Below, piece by piece: positions 34,401-44,500 of a DNA stretch of 64,000 nucleotides. The notes under the pieces are model-generated. The model searched no databases. It was given only the letters and a program-made list of their open reading frames with translations, and was not told the DNA's origin. The stretch lies in assembly GCA_003116995.1 (NCBI GenBank), contig BDSL01000008.1, forward strand, positions 1,302,001 to 1,366,000, in the 5' to 3' direction. Source of the stretch: Yamagishiella unicocca. Lineage: Eukaryota; Chlorophyta; Chlorophyceae; Chlamydomonadales; Volvocaceae. Position numbers and translations under genes: made by a program. How positions within the stretch are numbered: position 1 is the first letter of the stretch; each line of letters starts with the position of its first letter.

Positions 34401-37092
34401 TGCCCGCTTCCTCCCTTTCCCCCGTCTTTCCTTTCCGTACACCACCCTGCGTCACACTGGCAGACAGACGGAGCTGGGTGGTGGTGCTGTTCTCCCCCTA
34501 CCCCTCCCCATATATATATACACACGCACAGCGACCCACCTCTCGGGTGTCTCCGTTGTACACTAGTACGGCATGCAGTCGCGACGCGGAGGGGTGCTCC
34601 AGCAGGAAGTCGGCGGCGGGGTTGCGGCCGAAGGTGTAGAAGGGCTGCGAGGAGATGGGCCGGTTCTGGAGCGGAGCGGGGCGGGGGGAGGGCGGGGGGA
34701 GGGCGGGGGGTTTCGAGGAAGACCCGAACAAACCGTTTAGAACAGACGTTTTGTGATGCATGCTGGAGAACTGGGCGGGGGGAGGGCGAGGGGCTGCAGT
34801 TGCTGGGGGTGCACGATATGGCAGGCCGGGCTCGCGGCCATAAAGCCTGAAGCGAGCATTGTATCTATGTGTGCTGTACATAGCTCCAGGGCAGGGAGAC
34901 CGAGGCAGCGGCAGATGCTGCGGAGGATTGCGCGCCTGACGAAATGACGTGCGTGTGCGAGGACCGCAGGCACCCACCACGTGTCCCACAGCGCCTTCTC
35001 CCGCTCTGCAGCCCCCCCCCCCCCTTGGCTTTTGCTTTTTAGCACACACCCCCTGGAGCTCCGTCTTTCCCACGTCCCAGCTCCCATGTGCCACACGTGC
35101 CTCAATGATGGTGCCGCTCTTGAGCACCTCCAGAGAATAGTCCACCCTGGCAGGAGGGGGGGTTGGAGAGAAGACCCGTGGGTCGGCACTTAGGAATTAG
35201 TAAGACCGGTTAGGAAGCATGCATTTGGTACGCTCGGTTTGGAATGCATGCTGGAGAACTTGGTTTAGGTAGGCTGGCAGGAGGGGGGGGTGACCCGGGG
35301 GTGGCGGGAGGAACGGGGGGGTTGCGGGCTGGGCGCTGAATGGAGTGGAGGGGAGTGGAGGGGAGGGCAGTGCCGCCGGGGCTGGGGAGGACGGACGGCG
35401 CGGGTGGAGGAGGGGAGAGAGGGAGGGAGGGGGCCGGACGTGCGCACCATCACGCCCAGCCCACAACCCAAGTTCTCCCATACGCGCCCCAAATGACAAC
35501 ACATCGTTCTCTTCCTCTAAAACGACGTCGACGGGCCGTGTCCAAGATCTCCCCCGAGAGCCAAGCCAAGCGCTCCCGCATGCGCCCTCGAGCGCGGCTT
35601 CGAAGACTCTTCGTCGGCTAGTTTATCTCCTCCGCCTTCTATGTCGTGTGACCGGGTCTCCTCGCCTCCCCCGCGCGGCCGCGGGTTTGCTCACCCCCCC
35701 GGAGGCCTCACCCCTCCGGTACTCCGCTCCAGGCAGGTGGCTCGTACGAGGGAGCGGGACCAGACGACCCGCCGCCGCCGCCGCCGCCGGCGGGTCCCTC
35801 GCCGCTGCCGCCATCGTCACCTCCCTCCGCTGCCGCCGCCGCTGCCGCCGCCGCCCTGGCATACTGCAGCGGGGGGGGGTGCGAGGAGCATCGCAGTGGA
35901 GTGCCTGAAGGGGACCTTCTCGCGTCATCGTCGCCTAGTGCACTCTCCAGGTGCCTGCCCCCCCTCCAGAACGACCATGCGCCAACTATCCTGTCCCTGT
36001 CGCGGATCGGTTTTCATGCCACCCCCAGGCACCGAGCAAGCCCGACTACGTTGCCCTGCAAGGCGTAGGAGTCTGCAGTGCGCCGGGTGGTTTCGGAGCC
36101 CTTGTCGCTCATCGGCATCCAGTCAGCCGGGGGGGGAGAGTGGTTGCACCGGTTGCACCCGGGTCGCAAGGAAGCCAGGGCTGAGGGGGGCGCCTCTTCT
36201 CTGCTGCCACGGGTTTCCTATCAACCCCCCTGCTGCCGCCTGCACCGCTGCTGCTCGGCCCGGTCCCTGCTTTTGCGTCGGCCTTCCAACTCCCCCCCCT
36301 TCCGCCATCCACTCGCGCCCAGCCGTCAGCCCGCAAAAGAACATGTTTGGACGCTTGAATAACCGTAGCTGTCGACCGTTTTTCTGCAGCAGTTAATGAG
36401 GTCAACGCGCCGACAACCGCCCAACCCACCATTTCGGACGTGACCTGCGCAATGACCCGGTCCCGCTGACCGGGGATGGCAGCCGCTGCCGCTGCGGCCG
36501 CCGCCCTGGCGGCCGCAGCTGCCGCGGCAGTGGTGATGGTGGGAGCGCTGGTGGTGTTGGTGGTCGGGCGCGAGGTGGAGCCGGCTGGCTGCTGCTGCTG
36601 CTGCGGAGCGTCGCCGCCTGTTAGGGGGGACGGCCGGCAGCAGCAGCAACGCCAAGGGTCAGGGCGAAAGAGCTCGCGAACCGCATCACACTGCGGAGAA
36701 TGTTATAGCAGGTCGTGGGAAGGTGTGGGGGCGCGGTGATGTTCTGAAGCAGCTGCAATTGGTGGTGAGGCGGGCTGGGCGGGCCCGAGGGTCTGGAGCG
36801 GGGGGATCCCAAGGAGCGCGGTAGGGCCCGCATAACGCAGCAGAGCGGCTGCAGAACGATGTTCATGTGATGCTTGGATGGCTGATCAAGCGACAAGCGC
36901 GTCCGCTAGGTGGCCGGATAGGGATCGGGTTGGGGATGGCATCGGCGCACAGCCCAGCCAGACGCACGCACCCGCAGAATCGTCATTCTCAGACGTTGTT
37001 GAGGACGATGGAAACTTTGGCGGTGGCGGCTTGAACTTGGGGGCCATAGGTTCTGGGGCTACTGCGCCCTTATCACTCGTGTCTGCTTCCAT
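27342..37092 (-). CDS. Kanadaptin (FHA-domain protein, SLC4A1AP family)
   Basis: Sixteen phase-consistent exons give 898 aa: 37092-36972, 36617-36445, 35863-35712, 35146-35050, 34665-34540, 34142-34077, 33855-33685, 33306-33134, 32504-32387, 32130-32050, 31639-31386, 30951-30525, 29920-29693, 29256-29096, 28285-28129, 27533-27342. The exon 12 donor is the least certain. Family hallmarks occur in order: PPAWSGVPEGVDYSLEVLK (about 138-158), an FHA domain (about 160-265; GR at 194-195, SRLH 209-212, STHGTFLN 231-238), WGM..D..DTDSIDWR (from about 310), LTQGQATTLARNEQ, MDETMRESI, DSSDDFFDRT, LLRIADP, and the C-terminal signature GDGRTSLNDKLGY. FHA domains bind phosphothreonine peptides; human kanadaptin is a nuclear protein first described as an anion-exchanger adaptor. 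No double-stranded-RNA-binding domain was seen. Introns at 33684 and 32386 appear to use GC donors. Confidence 0.93.
28667..28745. repeat. Tandem fragments of family A in kanadaptin intron 14
   Basis: Two and a half copies of a unit containing GGTTCGAGGAAGACCCGTGG, the donor-side half of family A. The intron spans 28286-29095. Confidence 0.75.
29039..29075 (+). repeat. Dispersed repeat family D (29039-29075, 29328-29350, 35640-35670)
   Basis: Module like TATGTCGTGTGACCGGGTCT followed by CCTCGCC. Two plus-reading copies and one inverted copy lie in kanadaptin introns. A tandem derivative occurs in the glycosyltransferase gene at 42616-42740. Confidence 0.65.
29585..29654 (+). repeat. Dispersed intronic repeat family A copy, antisense to kanadaptin
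   Basis: Full copy (GCATGCATCTCGAAACGGCT ... TTCCTTGCAACCCC) lying on the donor side of intron 13, about 38 bp from the donor at 29692. Relative to the host gene it is inverted. Confidence 0.85.
29922..30115. repeat. GGGGA runs with three tandem family A fragments at an acceptor
   Basis: Three units of about 50 bp, each with GGTTGCAAGGAAAACCCGTG and a GGGGA run, abut the acceptor of kanadaptin exon 13 (29921). On the coding strand this is a pyrimidine-rich tract. Confidence 0.85.
30437..30490 (+). repeat. Dispersed repeat family E (30437-30490, 35969-36028, 50196-50250)
   Basis: Core ACCATGCGCCAACTATCCTG, identical in three places, followed by diverged CTGTCG-type sequence and a C run. Two copies lie in kanadaptin introns and one in PDCD2 intron 6, all inverted relative to the host gene. 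Confidence 0.85.
30975..31163. repeat. 10-bp minisatellite at the kanadaptin exon 12 acceptor
   Basis: About 19 copies of GGGGCGAGGA (CTCGCCCCTC on the coding strand) end about 24 bp before the acceptor at 30952, forming its pyrimidine-rich tract. Confidence 0.93.
31659..31755. repeat. 17-bp minisatellite at the kanadaptin exon 11 acceptor
   Basis: Six copies of GTAAGCCGTTAGGCGGG, two of them degenerate, begin 20 bp from the acceptor at 31640. Confidence 0.93.
34150..34262. repeat. About 21-bp minisatellite at the kanadaptin exon 6 acceptor
   Basis: About five copies of GGGGAGCAGGGGGGTATGAG start within 10 bp of the acceptor at 34143. Confidence 0.9.
34708..34777 (-). repeat. Dispersed intronic repeat family A copy, sense to kanadaptin
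   Basis: Full copy on the host strand in intron 4, about 42 bp before the acceptor of exon 5 (34666). A further diverged copy lies at 35160-35275 in intron 3. Confidence 0.85.
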
Positions 37093-37924
37093 CCTATCCT
37101 AAGCTACCTTTGTATTGAAGCGGTATCGCGGAGTATCGGTGTGCTAGGGCTGCATAGTCGAGGTCAAGCCCCAAGGTCAAAAATACTCGGCACCAAGCAG
37201 CGACAAAGGCATGGTCAGCATTGCCTTTAGGCTTATAAGGATCGCGTACTATGGTGAATATAGCTCCAATAGTCCTCCAATCTGCGCGTCATTACTGACG
37301 TGATACCCCTGCACCTGCAAGTTAACCACTTACCGGTACCTGACACAATCGTGTCAGCACACACGATGCAGACAGGTTGCCTACAAGTCTTAGGCGATAG
37401 CTGCACTGGGGAGTCAGCGCATTGAATGGTGGCCAGCGTTTTCCTGACAAAACGCCTCCAGGGGCTGCCCTTGCAAACCCAGCCCCGCTCCGAGCGCCTT
37501 CGAGGCTCCCCATCGAAACCATACGCGAATACGACAATCCTTTAGGCAACGTGCTGCAGGCCACGATACAATATGTAAATGCCCAGTCCCGCCTGGGCAC
37601 TACTGGTTCAAGTACAACAGTAGGTAGGCTGAGCATGGCCACGGCACGGCGTGTGGCCCCGTGGGTCATGTCGCCCTGAGCGTCACAGGGACACTTGAGC
37701 ATGGCAACGTTGAGGACGCACTTTTACTGTGAAAGTACGTCGGGGGATATGTCTAGATCCGAACTTCTGGAGCTCGTCGCCGTGCTTGACCTCCGTAGGG
37801 GCTTCCGAGGCAAAGCACGATAGGAAGGCGGGATGGCGAGCGATCGCTCGCTATGATATGCAGGCAGCTTTCATCTCATTAATCTAACTAGGTGTAAAAC
37901 GTTACATGAACATCTAGCTTTCCC
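37093..37924. promoter_or_regulatory. Divergent intergenic region, kanadaptin(-)/EXD1-like(+)
   Basis: 832 bp between two head-to-head ATGs, with lower GC than the genes. Overlapping ORFs on both strands (37322-37702) have no domain or splice support and are not called. Confidence 0.5.
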
Positions 37925-40579
37925 ATGTGGAGGCTCCTGCTGAGGACGGTCAGGTTGCTCACCGCGACCATGGCTTCCATTCGCCAGCATCTCGAGAGGG
38001 TAGTCACTTCTTTGCTGACTGGGAAGTTTCGCTTGTTAGCCCCACCAGAGAAGCCGGCACTGGTAGGTTAGCTAGGCGCAAATACTGGCAGGCCTGCATG
38101 CCGCATCGGCTGACTTCACACCCGCGACCTTTTCCGCACTATGCACTCCGCAGGCTTACGGCATCGCACAGCTAGTAGATAGCTTGGAATCTCTGGAGCA
38201 CATGCTGACGTCGCTATCCAGCGCAAAGCAGCTCGCTATCGACGCGGAGGGTGAGGCAGGCACGCGCAATGGCGGGATACGCCCACACTGTCAAGAACAG
38301 CCTCCCTTACCCAACACGCATTACCCTACCAGCGCTGGGGCCGGGCAAGCCACGTCCCGGCACTTGTCGCGCCTGTTTCCCTCACCCTTTCACCGACCCA
38401 TCTAACACCTCCTGTCGTCTTCCCGATCGCGATCAGCAGACTTCCCTGCCGCCCCGCTCCCTACACAATCCTCAAGCCCTGCGTCTCGCCCTTCCTCCCG
38501 CCTGTTACCCATGCTACGCCTCCCTATGCCGCCACGCACTCACCGCTGCTCAGACCCACATCGCGCCGCCTCCTCTCCCCGCGCCTCCCCTGCTGCACTC
38601 CCCCTTCCCTCCCCGGGCAGGCATCAACCTGTGCCGCACCGGCAAGCTCTGCCTGCTGTCCGTCTCTCCCGCTCCGCCACCCGGCGCGCCGTTGGACGCC
38701 CCAGCGCCCGTGTTCCTTCTCGATGTGACCAGCCTCTCCTCACTTGCCTTCGTGCACAAACCTGGGGCGGCTGGCGCCGCTGGCCGCGCCCGCGGCGACA
38801 ACGGCGGCGGCGGCGGCGGCGGCGTGGCGGCGCTGCCGTGCCTGAAGGATCTGCTGGAGAGCTCCTCCGTGACGAAGCTGTTCTTCGACGTACGGTGTGA
38901 CGCGGAGGCCCTGTTCCACCAGCACGACATCAAGCTGAAGGGGGTGGTGGACTTGCAGCTGACGGAGGTGGGGCGGTGGTGGACCTGCAGCTGACGGAGG
39001 TGGGGCGGTGGCGGACTTGCAGGTGTCGTACATCAGCGGCGTTCAGGGATCACAGATCTCGGGCAACCCCAGGGATTAATCTGATCTACGCGCGTTGCCG
39101 GCCATCTGCGCCCGCCAACTGCAGGTGGCGTACCGCCGGTACGGCCCCGCCGTACGCCGCGTGAGTTACGTGATCGGCCTTAGCAAGGCGCTGGAGGGCT
39201 ACCTGGCCCCGGCGGTGCGGGAGCGGTGGCAGGCCACGGCGGTGGACAAGCGGGCGCTGCACGACCTGTTCAACAAGGACCCGCAGGTGCGGATCAGCGC
39301 TCTCAAGGGAGGGGGCAAGGGGCCAACACGGCACGGGGAAGGCTGGGAGCGGCCTTGGAAGGGCTGCTTGGGCTGCTGCAGGTGCCGTACGGCGGAGGTA
39401 GGGAGAACGCAAACCGTGCAGCACGCTGCTGGGATGGCTGGGTGTTGTCTTTGCCCCGGGTGTGTGTGTGTGTGTTGCTGTTCGCGCTGTCAGCAGCTCC
39501 TGAACCAGGACACCGCACACCGACAGGTCCTCCGACAGGTCGGCCCGCCCCGCGGACAGCATCCCATGCCGTCTGGGATCCAGGCCGAATCCAGGCCGGA
39601 TCCGGGCCGGATCTAGGCCAGATCCCTGTCCCAGTTACCTGTCCGGGCCGCGTCACCAGCCGCTCACCCGAACCATACATCTCTCCTGATGCCCGCGAAC
39701 CCTCATCCGCGGGCATCCGATCGTCCGTCTGTCCCCTCTCTCCCCCCACTTGCGCAGTACTGGGACCGGCGGCCCCTCACCCAGGAGCAGGTGGGCGCGC
39801 TTACTCACTGCGACCTCGCGCCTGAACAACCTGTTCCCTACTGGTTGGGCACACAACGCTTGGCCACACCGCCACTCGCGCGCCGCACCCCCGCGCGCGT
39901 CAACGGCACAAACACTTAATCCTGCTGCTACTGCTGCTGCTGCTGCTGCTGCTGTCCCTCCCAGACTGTCATGCAGCCAGCATTCGTGCGACCCTCCCGT
40001 TTGTTTGTGACCCCACGTCGTACTGTGTGGCAGGTGCGGTACGCTGCCGACGACGTGCTGTACCTGCACCACCTGCACCGGGAGCTGTCAGCCGCGCTCA
40101 CGCCACCAGTGCTGGAGAGGGTGGGTGGGGAGTCGGAGGGAGGCCGGGGTAAGGGCTGACAGCCAGTCAACCCCCGCCAGGCCAGGCCTATTGCATCGCC
40201 AGCACCCAACCGTAAGCACCCACGCTGTCACAATCCCAACACAAAGGAAACTCGGAAACCTCGGAATATCCTGAAAGCTCGAAGCCATTACAAGTTTATA
40301 TTTTCCTGACCGACACAGGCTCAAGGCCTGCGGCCTCCCAACCCACCCTTAGGCGACCCCGACGTGTCACGTGCTCGGCAAATCCGTACTCCGCCCACAC
40401 TGCACGTGCCACTGCCCAACCGTCAGACACCTGCTGCTCGCCCGCCCGGATTGCCTCCCTCCTGTTCCCAGGTGGCGCGCTTTAGCGAGTACCGTGTTGC
40501 CGAGAGCCAGCAGCCGGGGATAACGGAAAGGGTCAGCGGGGGGGACCCCACACGCGCGCAGGCGCCCCCGGGGCTGTAG
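37925..40579 (+). CDS. EXD1/egalitarian-like 3'-5' exonuclease (DEDDy), probably mitochondrial
   Basis: Seven phase-consistent exons, 37925-38062, 38154-38250, 38621-38967, 39125-39286, 39758-39790, 40034-40120 and 40472-40579, give 323 aa. The 33-bp exon 5 is unusually short. The RNase D/EXD1-type exonuclease motifs are present: Exo I LAIDAEG (D76, E78), Exo II LFFDVRCDAEAL (D172), Exo III RYAADDVLYL (Y262, D266), so catalysis looks possible. The first 46 residues (MWRLLLRTVRLLTATMA...) are basic, amphipathic and almost free of acidic residues, as in mitochondrial presequences. Residues 138-147 include a Gly run that interrupts the fold. Likely substrate is RNA or DNA 3' ends in the organelle; whether it links to small-RNA pathways as in animal EXD1 is unknown. 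A tandem duplication follows the exon 3 donor. Confidence 0.88.
38944..39023 (+). repeat. 32-bp duplication spanning a splice donor
   Basis: Two full copies and one partial copy of a 32-bp unit containing GACTTGCAGCTGACGGAGGT. The first copy holds the end of exon 3 and its donor (38968). The second copy carries an equivalent donor at 39000, whose use would shift the frame. Confidence 0.93.
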
Positions 40580-41515
40580 CCGTGCGACCCACCAGGCAGC
40601 AGCGATAACAGATGCAGCAATAGCAGTAGCAGCGTGCCCGTGGCCATGGCCGCAAGGAGCTTGGCTCGAGAGATAACTAGGTGACCCGAGTTGACGGGTA
40701 GGGGCTAGAGGGCTAGGCTTTGCTGTGAAGCAAAAGTTGAGCCGCAGCGGGGTGAGTTCCTGGTGGTGTGTGGGAGCATGGTTCGGCGAGCCTTCGACGT
40801 ACACTGATGGGGGGTTGGACTGCACTGCTATGTGTCTGGTATGCGATCGTATGCGAGCAGGGCTCAGGCCTCGGGGCTGTTGGAATTGGGTGGCCTCCAG
40901 CCCTCCGGCCCTACTGTGGCTACATCAGCTTGGGATATATGTACGTAAGTAAGCCAAGCGCCTGCAAAGCCAGGTGAAGTGTCCTGATGCGTCATGCAGG
41001 TCGTACGAATGGGCAGTGATTGGGACGCTGCATTCTGAGGGCAGCGTCATAGCATCAGCCGCACGTTTATTGTGCTGAGGTCTTGGCCACAGCAACAGCA
41101 ACGCTATTAAGACATTGTAAGCATAGTAGTCAGACCGTGGCTCCCAATTCATGTGCTGCGGTGTAACGATTATGCTTGCAACCTAGCTCGTACCCCTTCC
41201 GTGAACCTAAACCTGCTAATACAAGTAGAAAATTTACGGGTAAATGTCATGGTCAACTGTATTCCTACCTAGCAGAAATTGGATTGAAAACAGACCATCA
41301 ATGAAATGTCACAATCCCAGCCAGTGTTTAGTTGCCCGTGCTACCTAAACCCAACAAGTATAACAGTGCACAATAGATTGTGACAGGCGTCTATTTGGAC
41401 CTCACTGTAGGCGATCTGTTCCTGGCGAATGACATACGGTACCAAGCCGTTTCCCAGTAGCAGGCTTCCCTCCTTTCGCGTATAGTTACCATCCAGGAGA
41501 ACCAAAGCTTAAGGG
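40580..41515. other. Intergenic between tandem plus-strand genes
   Basis: Holds the 3' flank of the exonuclease gene (a TGTAA near 41115 is a candidate poly(A) signal) and the promoter of the glycosyltransferase gene. The last 350 bp are lower in GC. I see no gene. Confidence 0.6.
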
Positions 41516-44500
41516 ATGTGGCCTCCTCTCTCAGCCTTGTTTTCCTTGCTCATTGTGGCGGTAGTTTTTAGCGTCGTGCAGCGCTCTTCGTCCGATCCAA
41601 CAAGCACCCGGCAATTGATACAGGATCGTCATCATGGTCATGGAGAGGCTCAGCCTGTTCCATTCGCGTACTGCAAGCCTTTCTTGGAAAGCCTCTCGCA
41701 CATGGACCAGCACCAGCTCAGGGAATCCTATCAGCAGTATCATTCGGCGTACGCAAAATATATGCGTGCGGCACGCAATCACGAGGCGTTCCAAAAGGGC
41801 CCGGCCATCTGGATGAACGATGAGGCCCAACGTCAGGGTTGGAACCTGACCTACCTCGTCGTGAGTCCCTGGTCTGGTCCTAAGGGTGCATGGACGGGAC
41901 AGATGACGGGGGAAAGCTACGGGCTTGTAAGGATACGGCAACGGCTTGCTGGCGCTTCGGGACGGCTGCCAGCGTTGGGTATGTAGCTGCAGTACCGGGC
42001 GCGACGGGAAAAGGGTCCTCGGCCTGAATTGCCAAGCAGCGTCAGCATGAAGGGCAATCACACGATTGACCTTTCCGACGGCGGCGTTGCCAGTCAGTCC
42101 CCATCAAATTCCCTTGCGGTTGAGCCATTTGCCGGGCACCCGTGACCTTCCGCACGCACCGGCCATCCTGCCCATCCGTCCTCTGCAACCATCACCCCTC
42201 TACAGGGCAACAATATAGAAGACCTCGCGTCCGTACTGGACGAAGCCACTAGCTTAATGAAAACCATGGAGAACAGGATCAAGGTGGGTAATTCGCGCTA
42301 CCCCTGGGCCTTGGTACGGCCCTCGGCTTGGGTACGTCCGTGGGTTCGGCCGAGCCGATTCCTGGCCGCCGCTTGCAGGTTGCTGGTTGGTGGGGGATCC
42401 CCTGCCACAAACATCCCCTGCCACACACACACATACACACACCGTCCTCGAGAGTAGGCAGGGACACTCCGAAACACCGAAAAGGGAATTGGCTGCCTGG
42501 TGGGCTCTCCTTGGCGTGTCCCACGCGGCCGCCCACCCTCGAGCCCACCTCCGTAACCAGCCGCTTTCAATGTTGGGCTCAACTGTTTTCCCAGAAGCTA
42601 TCCACCTCGGTTTACTATGTCGTGTCCAACGGTTAAAAATGCCGTGTCCAACGGTTTACTGTGTCGTGTCCAACGGTCGTATACAACGGATTACTGTGTC
42701 GTGTCCAACGGTTTACTGTGTCGTGTCCAACGGTTTCCTCGCCACCCCGCCGCTGCCGTCCTCCTGCGCCCGTGGCTCCCCCTCGCCCCTGCCCGCCCAA
42801 CCCCGGATTCCGGCCGTGAGACCCAGTCCGCCAGCATGCACCCTCAAAAAAACACCTTTTCAAACCGCTTTATTAACTACAATAGGCTTCCTCTGTCTCT
42901 TATACGTTGCACGCGTGTTCGCCCCTACCCCACCCAACACATCTCGGAACGGCTCATCCTAAACGCGTTTTCTTCGGACACGGGTTTTCCTTGCAACCCC
43001 ACACAGGCCCAGCTGGACCGGCTGCAGGGCCAGGGCAACCTCCCGGCGGACACCGCCATCGACAACCTGTCACCCTGCATCATGAGAAAGGTGTGTGGGG
43101 GAGCGCGCAGATCCCCCCAGCGTCCCGTGCTAGTCGTACGTACGGCCATCATCTAACCGTACATACGCACCTCGAAGCCCGCTCCTCCACCTCCTGACCA
43201 ACAAAGCCCCGGCTGCCACTTCTCTTTCCCTTCTTCCTATGACTCCTACATCATTTCCACGGGTTTCCTCGCTCCCCCCTCCCTGCCCCCAGATCTACCC
43301 CTCCCACTTCCCCGACCAACCAGCGGTTTCGCTGCTGCTGCACCTGCGGGGCGACGAGGCGAACCCGGGGGACTGGCCCAATGCGAACGCCAGCACCCCA
43401 GAGCCACCCACTGGCAGGGGACCGGAAGTGAGCGGCCAGGGGAAGGGCAGGAAAGGGGTGCTGAGAGGGGGCGTGGAAGTGCGTTTTCGGTTTGCCTTGG
43501 GGCATAGCATCACCCGGGGTCAGCCCCTCAACCGGCAACCGGCACTCACCTGCGCTCACCTGCAAGCCACGCCAAACACGGCACATGCGTTGTACACGCC
43601 CGCCGCGCCTTTGGCAGCGCAGGTCGGCACCCGTACCCTCGCCCAATGCTCGCGTTCTCCCCACCGGCCCCCCTCGCTCTCCCCCAGATCGTGGCCGCCT
43701 TCGTCAACCGCACCCAGAAGTGCGGCTCGGTGGTCTCCCTGGAGCTGATCGTGGCGCTGAGCGGCCCGGCGGTGATGGCGCAGGCGACGACCTGGGCGTG
43801 GCAGTCGTGGCAGTCGGAGGGTGGGTTCAGGGTTTCGAGTCCTTACAAGGCATTGCCCGGCTGGCATCGGAGCGGGTCGGTGGTTCCTTGCAGGGGAGGA
43901 GCTGTGGCCGCAGGACGACCCGTTCTTCGGCTCTTGAGGCCACGGAAAGCTGTGATGGGTGGCCTTACTATGATGGGTGGCTCTGAAGCTAGGGAAGGCT
44001 ATGATGGGTGGCCTCACTATGATGGGTGGCTCTGAAGCTAGGGAAGGCTGTGATGGGTGGCCCGACTAACCCCGGGCCACCCCGCACCGCAGGCTTCGTG
44101 GTGCCCATGTTGGATATCCTGGACCGGGACGCGCACGCCCTCAACCGCATGGCGTCTGTGGCCCGTGGGTCGGTGCTGGTGGCGCTGCGGGCCGACCGTT
44201 CGGTCGTGGAGGACCTGCTGCCTGACGGGTCCGACTGCTCCTGGCTGCAGCGCATTGCGACGCTGTACCACCGCATCCCACAGGTGGGGCTCGGGTGGAG
44301 GAACCCGGGGCCAAAAGGAGAGGGGTCGGGAGTTTGGGGGGCAAAAGGGAGAGGGGTCGGGAGTTTGCGGGGCAAAAGGGTTCAGGCGGAAGAATCCGGG
44401 GGCAAAAGGGAGAGGGGTCGGGAGTTTGCGGGGCAAAAGGGTTCAGGTGGAAGAATCCGGGGGCAAAAGGGAGAGGGGTCGGGAGTTTGCGGGGCAAAAG

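Noticed and set aside
37322..37702. Overlapping ORFs in the kanadaptin/exonuclease intergenic region
   Set aside because: No domain, no splice partner, and both strands open equally.
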